Below are positions 16,851 to 24,490 of a stretch of 53,206 nucleotides of DNA, piece by piece. A model generated the notes under the pieces. It was not told where the DNA came from. It was given only the letters and a program-made list of their open reading frames with translations, and did no database searches. The DNA comes from Rugamonas apoptosis (lineage in GTDB: Bacteria; Pseudomonadota; Gammaproteobacteria; Burkholderiales; Burkholderiaceae_D), in contig NZ_JACEZU010000020.1 in NCBI RefSeq assembly GCF_014042355.1, positions 1 through 53,206 of the forward strand. Reading direction: 5' to 3'. Numbering within the stretch: the first letter of the stretch is position 1; each line of letters opens with the position of its first letter. The translations under genes and the position numbers were made by a program.

Positions 16851-18837
16851 CCTGACCAAGCTCCTACTCGGCCGGCTGAGCTGGGATGCGATTCCGTTCC
16901 ATGAGCCTATCCTGCTCGGCACCTTCGCCATGGTGGCGCTGGGCGGCGCGCTCGTCCTCGGCCTGCTCACCAAATTCCGCCTGTGGGGCCCCCTGTGGCG
17001 CGACTGGGTGACCAGTATCGACCACAAGAAGATCGGCATCATGTACATGATCTTCGGCCTCGTGATGCTGCTGCGCGGCTTCGCCGACGCACTGATGATG
17101 CGCGCCCAGCAAGTGCTGTCGTTCGGCGACGCCAACGGCTTCCTGCCACCGCACCACTACGACCAGATCTTCACCGCCCACGGCGTGATCATGATCTTCT
17201 TCGTCGCCATGCCGTTGGTGACGGGCCTGATGAACTACGTGGTGCCGCTGCAGATCGGCGCGCGCGACGTCGCCTTCCCGTTCCTGAACAACTTCTCGTT
17301 CTGGATGGCGGTGTTCGGCGGCGGCCTGACCATGGTGTCGCTGTTCGTGGGTGAATTCGCCCGCACCGGCTGGCTCGCCTATCCGCCCCTGTCGGGCATC
17401 CTGGCCAGCCCCGACGTGGGCGTGGACTACTACATCTGGTCGCTGCAGATCGCCGGTGTGGGCACGCTGCTGTCGGGCGTGAACCTGATCGTCACCATCA
17501 TCAAGATGCGCGCCCCCGGCATGACCATGATGAAGATGCCTGTCTTCACCTGGACCGCCCTGTGCACCAACGTGCTGATCGTGGCCGCTTTCCCCGTGCT
17601 GACGGCCGTGCTGGCCATGCTGTCGCTGGACCGCATGTTCGGCACCAACTTCTTCACCAACGACATGGGCGGCAACGCCATGATGTACGTGAACCTGATC
17701 TGGATCTGGGGCCACCCCGAGGTCTACATCCTGGTGCTGCCCGTGTTCGGCATCTTCTCGGAAGTGGTGTCCACCTTCTGCAGCAAGCGCCTGTTCGGCT
17801 ACACCTCGATGGTGTACGCGACCGTCGTGATCACCATCCTGTCCTACCTGGTGTGGCTGCACCACTTCTTCACCATGGGGTCGGGCGCCAGCGTCAACTC
17901 GTTCTTCGGCATCACCACGATGATCATCTCGATCCCGACCGGCGCCAAGATCTTCAACTGGCTGTTCACCATGTACCGCGGCCGTATCCGCTTCGAACTG
18001 CCCATGATGTGGACCATCAGCTTCATGATCACCTTCGTCATCGGTGGTATGACGGGCGTGCTGCTGGCCGTGCCGCCAGCCGACTTCGTGCTGCATAACT
18101 CGCTGTTCCTGATCGCCCACTTCCACAACGTCATCATCGGCGGCGTGGTGTTCGGCCTGTTCGCCGGTATCAACTACTGGTTCCCGAAAGCCTTCGGCTA
18201 CAAGCTCGACAGCTACTGGGGCAAGTGGTCGTTCTGGCTGTGGACCATCGGCTTCTACCTGGCCTTCATGCCCCTGTACGTACTGGGCCTGATGGGCGTG
18301 ACCCGCCGCATGAGCCACTTCGAAGATCCTTCGCTGCACATCTGGTTCATCATCGCCGCCGTTGGCGCCGTGATGATCGCCGGCGGTATCGGCGCCATGC
18401 TGATGCAGTTCTACGTGAGCTTCAAGAACCGCGCCACGCTGCGCGACGTGACGGGCGACCCATGGGGCGGCCGTACGCTGGAGTGGTCGACCTCGTCGCC
18501 ACCGCCGGACTACAACTTCGCCTTCACGCCGATGGTGCACGATAACGACACCTGGGCCGACATGAAGAAGAATGGCTACCAGCGTCCGCTGAAAGGCTAC
18601 GTCGACATCCACATGCCGAAGAACACCGGCGCCGGCTTCATCATCGCCGCCCTGAGCGCCGTGGTGGGCTTCGCCCTGATCTGGAATATGTGGCTGCTGG
18701 CCGGCGTGAGCTTCGTCGTGATGATGGCCGCCATCATCATCCACACGTTCAATTACAACCGCGATTACTACATCAAGGCGGACCATGTGACCCGCGTTGA
18801 GAACGATCGTACCCGTCTGCTGGAAAGTGCTGCCTGA
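16834..18837 (+). CDS. cyoB: Cytochrome bo-type ubiquinol oxidase subunit I
   Basis: A 667-residue catalytic subunit that reduces oxygen to water and pumps protons. Heme and copper ligands are in place: His116 in FTAHGVIM, WGHPEVYILVLP (CuB His and the cross-linked Tyr), the HH pair in VWLHHFFTMG, and HFHNVIIGG for the heme ligands. The quinol-site residues RGFAD (Arg81, Asp85) match those of E. coli CyoB. About fifteen transmembrane helices are present. The start overlaps the end of cyoA. The oxidase could carry heme o or heme a: no cyoE follows, but a SURF1 gene does. Confidence 0.97.
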   Translation: MQDHTDLTKLLLGRLSWDAIPFHEPILLGTFAMVALGGALVLGLLTKFRLWGPLWRDWVTSIDHKKIGIMYMIFGLVMLLRGFADALMMRAQQVLSFGDANGFLPPHHYDQIFTAHGVIMIFFVAMPLVTGLMNYVVPLQIGARDVAFPFLNNFSFWMAVFGGGLTMVSLFVGEFARTGWLAYPPLSGILASPDVGVDYYIWSLQIAGVGTLLSGVNLIVTIIKMRAPGMTMMKMPVFTWTALCTNVLIVAAFPVLTAVLAMLSLDRMFGTNFFTNDMGGNAMMYVNLIWIWGHPEVYILVLPVFGIFSEVVSTFCSKRLFGYTSMVYATVVITILSYLVWLHHFFTMGSGASVNSFFGITTMIISIPTGAKIFNWLFTMYRGRIRFELPMMWTISFMITFVIGGMTGVLLAVPPADFVLHNSLFLIAHFHNVIIGGVVFGLFAGINYWFPKAFGYKLDSYWGKWSFWLWTIGFYLAFMPLYVLGLMGVTRRMSHFEDPSLHIWFIIAAVGAVMIAGGIGAMLMQFYVSFKNRATLRDVTGDPWGGRTLEWSTSSPPPDYNFAFTPMVHDNDTWADMKKNGYQRPLKGYVDIHMPKNTGAGFIIAALSAVVGFALIWNMWLLAGVSFVVMMAAIIIHTFNYNRDYYIKADHVTRVENDRTRLLESAA

Positions 18838-18838
18838 G

Positions 18839-19468
18839 ATGAACGCTAATATCCCCGCCGGCGCCATGAGCGCCGACCCGAGCGCGCGTTACTACGTGCT
18901 CGAGCACCACCCGGAAAACGGCACGCTGCTCGGTTTCTGGCTGTACCTGATGAGCGACTGCCTGATCTTCGCCTGCCTGTTCGCGACTTACGCCGTATTG
19001 GGCCGCAACTACGCGGGCGGCCCCTCGGGCGCCGAGATCTTCGAGCTGCCTGTGGTGGCCCTGAACACGGCGTTCCTGCTGCTGTCGTCGATCACCTACG
19101 GCTTCGCCATGCTGACCATGGCCAAGAAGCAGAAGACCGCCACCCTGGTGTGGCTGGCCATCACCGGCGTGCTCGGTGCCTGCTTCCTGACCCTGGAACT
19201 GCAAGAGTTCGCGCACCTGATCGCCGAAGGCGCCGGTCCCCAGCGCAGCGGTTTCCTGACCTCGTTCTTCGCGCTGGTCGGCACCCACGGCCTGCACGTG
19301 ACGTTCGGTATCGTGTGGCTGGTGACCCTGATGTTCCAGGTCATCAAGCATGGCCTGACGCCCGAGAACGGCCGCCGCCTGATGTGCCTGTCGATGTTCT
19401 GGCACTTCCTGGACGTGGTCTGGATCGGCGTATTTACCTTTGTCTACCTGATGGGAGTGCTGCCATGA
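18839..19468 (+). CDS. cyoC: Cytochrome bo-type ubiquinol oxidase subunit III
   Basis: A 209-residue integral membrane subunit with five transmembrane helices. LGFWLYLMSDCLIFACLFATY and GLHVTFGIVWLVTLM are typical of CyoC. The start at 18839, one base after the cyoB stop, is preferred to an upstream in-frame ATG inside cyoB because GGAAAG lies about ten bases before it and the protein length fits the family. Its stop overlaps the cyoD start (ATGA). Confidence 0.95.
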   Translation: MNANIPAGAMSADPSARYYVLEHHPENGTLLGFWLYLMSDCLIFACLFATYAVLGRNYAGGPSGAEIFELPVVALNTAFLLLSSITYGFAMLTMAKKQKTATLVWLAITGVLGACFLTLELQEFAHLIAEGAGPQRSGFLTSFFALVGTHGLHVTFGIVWLVTLMFQVIKHGLTPENGRRLMCLSMFWHFLDVVWIGVFTFVYLMGVLP

Positions 19469-19893
19469 GCGACCACAATCACCACGGCCACGGCCACGAC
19501 GAGCACGGCCACCACGGCCACCACGGCCATGACGATCACGCCAACCACGGCAGCCTGAAGACTTACGCGATCGGTTTCATCCTGTCCGTGATCCTGACGG
19601 CCATCCCGTTCTGGATGGTGATGGGCAAGGTGTTCGATAAATCGAGCACCACCGCCTTCGTCATCCTGGCCATCGCGGCGGTGCAGATCGTCGTCCACAT
19701 GGTCTACTTCCTGCACATGAACGCGAAAGCGGAAGGCGGCTGGAACATGCTGGCGCTGCTGTTCACCACCATGCTGCTGGTGATCATGCTGAGCGGCTCG
19801 ATCTGGGTCATGTACCACCTGAACCACAACATGATGCCTGGCATGGCCCAGGACGTGGGCACGGTCGTGCAGAAAATGCGCGACATGCCATGA
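19465..19893 (+). CDS. cyoD: Cytochrome bo-type ubiquinol oxidase subunit IV, His-rich N-terminus
   Basis: A 142-residue small subunit with three transmembrane helices. SLKTYAIGFILSVILTAIPF opens the conserved part. The N-terminus is unusual: 13 of the first 28 residues are His, mixed with Gly and Asp, while the E. coli protein (about 109 residues) has only a short polar N-terminus. Such a tail could bind Cu, Ni or Zn on the cytoplasmic side. It overlaps cyoC at its start and the SURF1 gene at its end, both by four bases. Confidence 0.94.
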   Translation: MSDHNHHGHGHDEHGHHGHHGHDDHANHGSLKTYAIGFILSVILTAIPFWMVMGKVFDKSSTTAFVILAIAAVQIVVHMVYFLHMNAKAEGGWNMLALLFTTMLLVIMLSGSIWVMYHLNHNMMPGMAQDVGTVVQKMRDMP

Positions 19894-20690
19894 TGGAAGC
19901 GGCCGGACGGCGGCGCCGGTCCACCATGCGTTTCGCATGGCTGGCCGGCGCCGCACTGATGTTGGCCGGTTTCCTGGCGCTGGGCTGCTGGCAGTTGTGG
20001 CGCCTGCAATGGAAACTCGATCTCATTGGACGGGTCAACCAGCGCGTGCATGCCGCGCCGGTGCCCGCGCCCGGTCCGTCCCTGTGGCCGCACCTGACGG
20101 CCACGACGGACGAATACCTGCGTATCACGGCGGCCGGCAACTGGCTGCCCAATTTCTCCACCCGGGTCCAGGCATCCACCGAGCAGGGCACCGGTTTCTG
20201 GCTGCTCACGCCCCTGTGCCGCCCCGATGGCACCATATTACTGATCAATCGTGGCTTCGTGCCAGCCCGTCCCGGCGACTACAACCCCGCCGCGCCCTCC
20301 CGCGCACAGCCCAACAGCTGCCTGCCGCACGCGGCCGGCGGTCCGGACGAGACCACCATCACCGGCCCGCTGCGCCTGAGCGAGCCGCGTGGCAGCGTGG
20401 TGCGTTACAATGACGCCGCCACCAGTCGCTGGTACTCGCGCGACGTGGACGCCATCGCCGGCGCGCATCGTTTGCGCCGCGTGGCCCCGTACTTCCTCGA
20501 CGCCGAGGCGGATGCGGACGCCGCGTCGCCCGATGGCGCGCACCCCGTGGGTGGGCTGACCGTGATTTCGTTCCGCAACAACCATTTGGTTTATGCGCTC
20601 ACCTGGTTCGCGCTCGCCCTGATGGCCGCTGGTGCTTGCCTGTTGCTGACGCGAGACAAATGGACACGCCGTGATGGAGAATCAAAATGA
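19890..20690 (+). CDS. SURF1 family cytochrome oxidase assembly protein
   Basis: A 266-residue SURF1-like protein with two transmembrane helices (about 14-33 and 236-255) flanking a periplasmic domain. Family motifs are GCWQLWRLQWK after the first helix, GTGFWLLTPL with ILLINRGFVP, and SFRNNHLVYALTWF before the second helix. SURF1 helps insert heme a into subunit I. Its place directly after cyoD, overlapping by four bases, ties it to this oxidase and leaves open whether the enzyme uses heme a. Its end overlaps the RegB-like kinase gene. Confidence 0.9.
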   Translation: MMEAAGRRRRSTMRFAWLAGAALMLAGFLALGCWQLWRLQWKLDLIGRVNQRVHAAPVPAPGPSLWPHLTATTDEYLRITAAGNWLPNFSTRVQASTEQGTGFWLLTPLCRPDGTILLINRGFVPARPGDYNPAAPSRAQPNSCLPHAAGGPDETTITGPLRLSEPRGSVVRYNDAATSRWYSRDVDAIAGAHRLRRVAPYFLDAEADADAASPDGAHPVGGLTVISFRNNHLVYALTWFALALMAAGACLLLTRDKWTRRDGESK

Positions 20691-22023
20691 AGGCCAGGGC
20701 AGGGAAACCGGCTTGACGGAGCGCTGGAATGCGGCCGTCAGAGGCGGCCGCGCGCCCGGACATAAAAACATGCTGTTGCTGATCCAGTTGCGCTGGATCG
20801 CCGTGGCGGGGCAGGTGACGACGATCGTCATCGCCGCCATCGTATTCGGCGTGCAACTGCCGCTGCCGTACATGCTGGAAGTGGTGGCCTGCCTGGTCGC
20901 CTTCAACGTCGCCAGCCATCTGCGCTGGAGCGAACAGCAGGAAGTGACGAACAGTGAACTGTTCCTGTCCCTGCTGGTGGACGTGATCAGCCTCACGACC
21001 CAGCTCTACCTGAGCGGCGGCACCAACAACCCGTTCGCCTTCCTCTACCTGCTGCAAGTGATTCTGAGCGCCGTGCTGCTGCGCGGCTGGGCCACCTGGA
21101 TCATCGTGCTGGCCACCAGCGTGTGCCTGGCCGGGCTGGCCCTGTTCGCCAAGCCGCTGCCGCTGCAACTGGATCACAGCCGCGGCATCTTCAGCCTGTA
21201 CGTGCAAGGCCTGCTGCTGTGCTTCGCGCTGGACGCCGCGCTGCTGGTGTTCTTCATCCGCCGCATCACCAACAACCTGCGCGCCGGCGACGCCAAGCTG
21301 GCCGCGCTGCGCCAGCGCGCCGCCGAGGAAGAGCACATCGTCCGTATGGGCTTGCTGGCCTCGGGCGCCGCGCATGAACTGGGCACGCCGCTGGCCACGC
21401 TGTCCGTGATCCTGGGCGACTGGCGCCGCATGCCCGCCGTCAGCAAGAACCCCGACCTGCTGGACGACATCACGGAAATGCAGACCCAGCTGCAACGGTG
21501 CAAATCCATCGTCAGCGGCATTTTGCTGTCGGCTGGCGAAGCGCGCGGCGAATCGTCCGTGCGCACCACCATCCACACTTTTCTTGATCAGCTGACGGCC
21601 GAATGGCGCGCCAGCCGTCCTGTGGCCTCGTTCGACTATTACAACCGCATCGGCGAGGACTTGCCGGTGGTGTTCGACTCGGCCTTGAAACAGATGATCT
21701 GCAACGTGCTCGACAATGCGCTGGAAGCGTCGCCCGAATGGCTGAGCTTTGTCGCCACCCGCGAGGACGACATGCTGGTCATGTCCGTGGCCGACAGTGG
21801 ACCGGGCTTCGCGCCCGAGATCCTGGCCCAGTTCGGCAAGCCCTACAATTCGAGCAAGGGCCGGCCGGGCGGGGGGCTGGGACTGTTCCTGTCCGTGAAC
21901 GTCGCCCGCACGCTGGGCGGCACGGTCGAAGCACGCAACCGGCCGCAAGGTGGCGCGTCGGTACAAATGCGGCTGCCGCTGGCCGCGCTGGTGTTGCAAG
22001 AGGAGCCGGCCGATGCCGAATGA
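20671..22023 (+). CDS. regB: Redox-sensing histidine kinase, RegB/PrrB type
   Basis: A 450-residue membrane sensor kinase. Six hydrophobic segments (about 35-195) contain SGGTNNPFAFLYLL; GGTNNPF at 116-122 is the quinone-sensing signature of RegB/PrrB/ActS. The phosphorylation site is His235 in ASGAAHELGTPLATL. Cys277 in LQRCKSIVSGIL corresponds to the redox-active Cys of RegB. The ATPase boxes follow (NVLDNALEAS, DSGPGF, GGGLGLFLS). It overlaps the SURF1 gene by 20 bases and its partner regulator by 11, so oxidase and redox sensor are probably made together. The first ATG has a better-placed alternative one codon on. Confidence 0.92.
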   Translation: MMENQNEGQGRETGLTERWNAAVRGGRAPGHKNMLLLIQLRWIAVAGQVTTIVIAAIVFGVQLPLPYMLEVVACLVAFNVASHLRWSEQQEVTNSELFLSLLVDVISLTTQLYLSGGTNNPFAFLYLLQVILSAVLLRGWATWIIVLATSVCLAGLALFAKPLPLQLDHSRGIFSLYVQGLLLCFALDAALLVFFIRRITNNLRAGDAKLAALRQRAAEEEHIVRMGLLASGAAHELGTPLATLSVILGDWRRMPAVSKNPDLLDDITEMQTQLQRCKSIVSGILLSAGEARGESSVRTTIHTFLDQLTAEWRASRPVASFDYYNRIGEDLPVVFDSALKQMICNVLDNALEASPEWLSFVATREDDMLVMSVADSGPGFAPEILAQFGKPYNSSKGRPGGGLGLFLSVNVARTLGGTVEARNRPQGGASVQMRLPLAALVLQEEPADAE

Positions 22024-22549
22024 ACGACTGTTACTGATTATCGAAGACGACGCCGCGTTCGCGCGCACCCTGAGCCGCTCGTTCGAACGGCGCGACTACA
22101 CGGTGCTGGTGGCCGCCAACCAGGAGGAGGCGGCGGCGCTGCTGGAAGAACACGATCCCGGATACGCCGTGGTCGACCTCAAGTTGAAGGGCAACTCCTC
22201 TGGCCTGGCCTGCGTGCAGATGCTGCACCAGCATGACGAGGAGATGCTGATCGTCGTGCTGACCGGCTTCGCCAGCATCAACACGGCGGTCGAAGCGATC
22301 AAGCTGGGCGCCTGCCAGTACCTGGCCAAACCGTCCAACACGGACGACATCGAAGCCGCGTTCGGCCACGTGGCCGGCAGCGCGGAGATTGAAGTGACAG
22401 CGCGTTCCACCTCGATCAAGACGCTGGAATGGGAGCGCATCCACGCCGTGCTGGCCGAGACCGACTTCAACATCTCCGAAACGGCCCGCCGGTTGGGCAT
22501 GCACCGCCGCACGCTGGCGCGCAAGCTCGAGAAGCAGCGGGTGAAGTAA
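22013..22549 (+). CDS. regA: Redox response regulator, RegA/PrrA type
   Basis: A 178-residue response regulator. The receiver domain (about 5-120) has the acidic pair in IIEDD, the phosphorylated Asp in YAVVDLKLKG, the Thr in VLTGFAS and the Lys in QYLAKP. A Fis-type helix-turn-helix closes the protein (NISETARRLGMHRRTLARKL). The start at 22013 overlaps the kinase stop; a longer frame begins inside the kinase and is rejected on family length. It would be phosphorylated by the RegB-like kinase and control respiratory genes. Confidence 0.92.
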   Translation: MPNERLLLIIEDDAAFARTLSRSFERRDYTVLVAANQEEAAALLEEHDPGYAVVDLKLKGNSSGLACVQMLHQHDEEMLIVVLTGFASINTAVEAIKLGACQYLAKPSNTDDIEAAFGHVAGSAEIEVTARSTSIKTLEWERIHAVLAETDFNISETARRLGMHRRTLARKLEKQRVK

Positions 22550-22555
22550 GCCAAT

Positions 22556-22752
22556 TCGGTGTCCTGATTCGGTGTCAGGTCTGTCATTCGGACAGTGGGC
22601 GCGCACCTTTGATTCTTCTCAACGTGCGATTTGTCGGTTACCAAATTAGCGTAAATTGGGGGCCGTGTATCTAATAGGATACCGTTTGATTTAGCGCAAA
22701 GGTGTCATCTTTGTGTCCAAAAGACAGACCTGACACCGACTCATGACACCGA
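22556..22752. repeat. MITE/REP-like element with 30-bp terminal inverted repeats
   Basis: A 197-base element bounded by imperfect inverted repeats at 22556-22585 and 22723-22752. The inner 17 bases TCGGTGTCAGGTCTGTC are identical in inverted orientation, and each arm carries a second TCGGTGTC copy five bases further out. A further match, CACCTTTG / CAAAGGTG, lies inside. The interior is AT-rich and has no gene. GGTGTCAGGTCTGTC-type sequences recur between genes in related bacteria and are often tied to REP-associated transposases; no transposase gene is present in this window. Confidence 0.7.
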
Positions 22753-22780
22753 CTCACTGACCTGATGTTGTCCCAACGCC

Positions 22781-22795
22781 GCACGGAATTGGTGC
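22781..22795 (+). promoter_or_regulatory. Candidate NtrC binding site upstream of urease operon
   Basis: GCACGGAATTGGTGC matches the dyad GCACC-N5-GGTGC bound by NtrC at nine of ten half-site positions with the right spacing. It lies about 60 bases upstream of a consensus sigma-54 promoter, an ordinary distance for an enhancer. Confidence 0.55.
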
Positions 22796-22854
22796 AAAAT
22801 AACCAGGCCAGTGCGGAAAGTTGACTCAAAGCATGCTTAACGGAACATAAACGC

Positions 22855-22870
22855 TGGCACGGATATTGCT
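22855..22870 (+). promoter_or_regulatory. Sigma-54 promoter of the urease operon
   Basis: TGGCACGGATATTGCT is an essentially perfect -24/-12 element: TGGCACG, four bases, TTGCT, with GG (22856-22857) and GC (22868-22869) exactly ten bases apart. Transcription would begin near 22881, about 25 bases before ureD. With the NtrC-like site it predicts nitrogen-limitation control. Confidence 0.8.
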
Positions 22871-22905
22871 GATCAGTAAGGGTTATCACTGTTGATTGCC
22901 CCACC

Positions 22906-23757
22906 ATGCCCGATTGCATCGCACCGACCGAAGCGGCCGCCAGCCATAGCGCCTGGCAGGCCAGTCTCGCGCTGCGATTCGCCGACGATGCCGGTACCAC
23001 CCGCCTGATCGATAACACCCACGTGGGCCCGCTGCGGGTGCAAAAGGCGCTGTACCCGGAAGGCGGCGCCGTGTGCCACGCGATCATCGTCCATCCGCCC
23101 GGCGGCGTAGTGGGCGGCGACCAGCTTGCCATCGCCGTCACTGTGGGCGAGCTCGCGCGGGCCTTGCTCACCACGCCCGGCGCGGCCAAGTGGTACAAGG
23201 CCAACGGCAAGCGTTCACGCCAGACGGTGCTGCTGGAGGTAGGCCAGGGCGGGTCGCTCGAATGGCTGCCGCAGGAAACCATCTTTTTCGACCAGGCCGA
23301 CGTTGCGCTGGAACAGACTATCCACTTGGCCGCCGACGCCCGCTATATCGGTTGCGAAATTCTTTGCATGGGCCGGCGCGCATCGGGCGAAACGTTCGCC
23401 ACCGGCTGCGTGGCGCAGCGCACGCAAATCCGCCGCGACGGCAAATTGATCTGGTGGGAGCAGGGCGCCTTGCTGGGTGGCCGGCTCGATAGTCCGCTGG
23501 CGCTCAATGGCCACACCGTCTGCGCCACGCTGATCGCCATCGGCGCGCCGCTGCCCGCATCGCTGCTGGACGAGCTGCGCGCCGGGATGGCGGCCGATAC
23601 GGCGTTCGGCATCACCCAAACCAGGGGCGTGCTGGTGGCGCGCCATCTGGGCGACGACAGCGAGGCCGCGCGCCGCACCATGCTCGCCGTGTGGCGCCGC
23701 GTGCGCCCCCATCTGCTGGAACGCGCGGCCGTCACGCCGCGCATCTGGCAAACCTGA
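22906..23757 (+). CDS. ureD: Urease accessory protein UreD
   Basis: A 283-residue maturation factor that, with UreF and UreG, delivers nickel to apo-urease. Recognisable UreD/UreH segments are HPPGGVVGGDQLAI, LLTTPGAAKWYKANG, LEWLPQETIFFDQA and WEQGALLGGR. It is the first gene of the cluster, directly behind the sigma-54 promoter. The ribosome site before the ATG is weak. Confidence 0.95.
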   Translation: MPDCIAPTEAAASHSAWQASLALRFADDAGTTRLIDNTHVGPLRVQKALYPEGGAVCHAIIVHPPGGVVGGDQLAIAVTVGELARALLTTPGAAKWYKANGKRSRQTVLLEVGQGGSLEWLPQETIFFDQADVALEQTIHLAADARYIGCEILCMGRRASGETFATGCVAQRTQIRRDGKLIWWEQGALLGGRLDSPLALNGHTVCATLIAIGAPLPASLLDELRAGMAADTAFGITQTRGVLVARHLGDDSEAARRTMLAVWRRVRPHLLERAAVTPRIWQT

Positions 23758-23769
23758 ACTGGAACCATC

Positions 23770-24072
23770 ATGGACCTGACCCCACGCGAAAAAGACAAAC
23801 TGCTGATCTTCACGGCTGGCCTGCTGGCCGAGCGCCGCCTCGCGCGCGGCTTGAAGCTCAATTATCCGGAAGCCATCGCGCTGATTACCTGCGCCATCAT
23901 GGAAGGGGCGCGCGATGGCAAGACGGTGGCGCAGCTGATGTCCGATGGCGCCAAGATCCTGACCCGCGCCGACGTGATGGAAGGCGTGCCCGAGATGATT
24001 CCCGACATTCAGGTGGAGGCCACTTTCCCGGACGGCAGCAAGCTGGTGACCGTGCATCACCCGATTCCATGA
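23770..24072 (+). CDS. ureA: Urease subunit gamma
   Basis: A 100-residue structural subunit, the usual length. It opens MDLTPREKDKLLIFTAGLLA and contains LNYPEAIALI and VPEMIPDIQVEATFPDG, all typical of UreA. It follows ureD after 12 bases. Confidence 0.97.
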   Translation: MDLTPREKDKLLIFTAGLLAERRLARGLKLNYPEAIALITCAIMEGARDGKTVAQLMSDGAKILTRADVMEGVPEMIPDIQVEATFPDGSKLVTVHHPIP

Positions 24073-24162
24073 ATGTGCCGATGATCTCGGCCCATTCCCC
24101 ACGTGCCCGTGGCCCATCCGGCCGACGACGCACATTATTTTTCTGTTTTTAAGGAGCCCTTC

Positions 24163-24489
24163 ATGATCCCCGGCGAATATATGCTCGAAGAGGGCGAAAT
24201 TGGTTTGAATGTGGGACGCGAGACGGCCACCGTGGTGGTCCATAACCGCGGCGACCGGCCGATCCAGGTCGGTTCGCATTTCCATTTTTTCGAAGTCAAT
24301 TCCGCCCTCGGTTTCGAGCGCTGGAAGGCATATGGTATGCGCCTGAACATTGCGGCCGGTACCGCCGTCCGTTTTGAGCCGGGCCAGCAGCGCACCGTTG
24401 AACTGGTCAAACTGGCTGGCGACCAGGAGGTTTACGGCTTCAACGGCGCAGTGCAGGGCAAACTGAAATCCACTCCACCCAGGAGCTGA
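24163..24489 (+). CDS. ureB: Urease subunit beta
   Basis: A 108-residue structural subunit beginning MIPGEYMLEEGEIGLN, with GDRPIQVGSHFHFFEVN and GTAVRFEPGQQRTVELV as family core. A longer open frame reaches 24103, but AAGGAG lies six bases before 24163 and the family starts there. The 90-base gap after ureA ends in a T-rich stretch; no clear terminator stem is seen. Confidence 0.97.
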   Translation: MIPGEYMLEEGEIGLNVGRETATVVVHNRGDRPIQVGSHFHFFEVNSALGFERWKAYGMRLNIAAGTAVRFEPGQQRTVELVKLAGDQEVYGFNGAVQGKLKSTPPRS

Positions 24490-24490
24490 T

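Noticed and set aside
24073..24162. Terminator between ureA and ureB
   Set aside because: A T-rich stretch is present, but only a 5-bp stem (CCACG / CGTGG) can form and it is not next to the T-run; ureB and later genes would be cut off.
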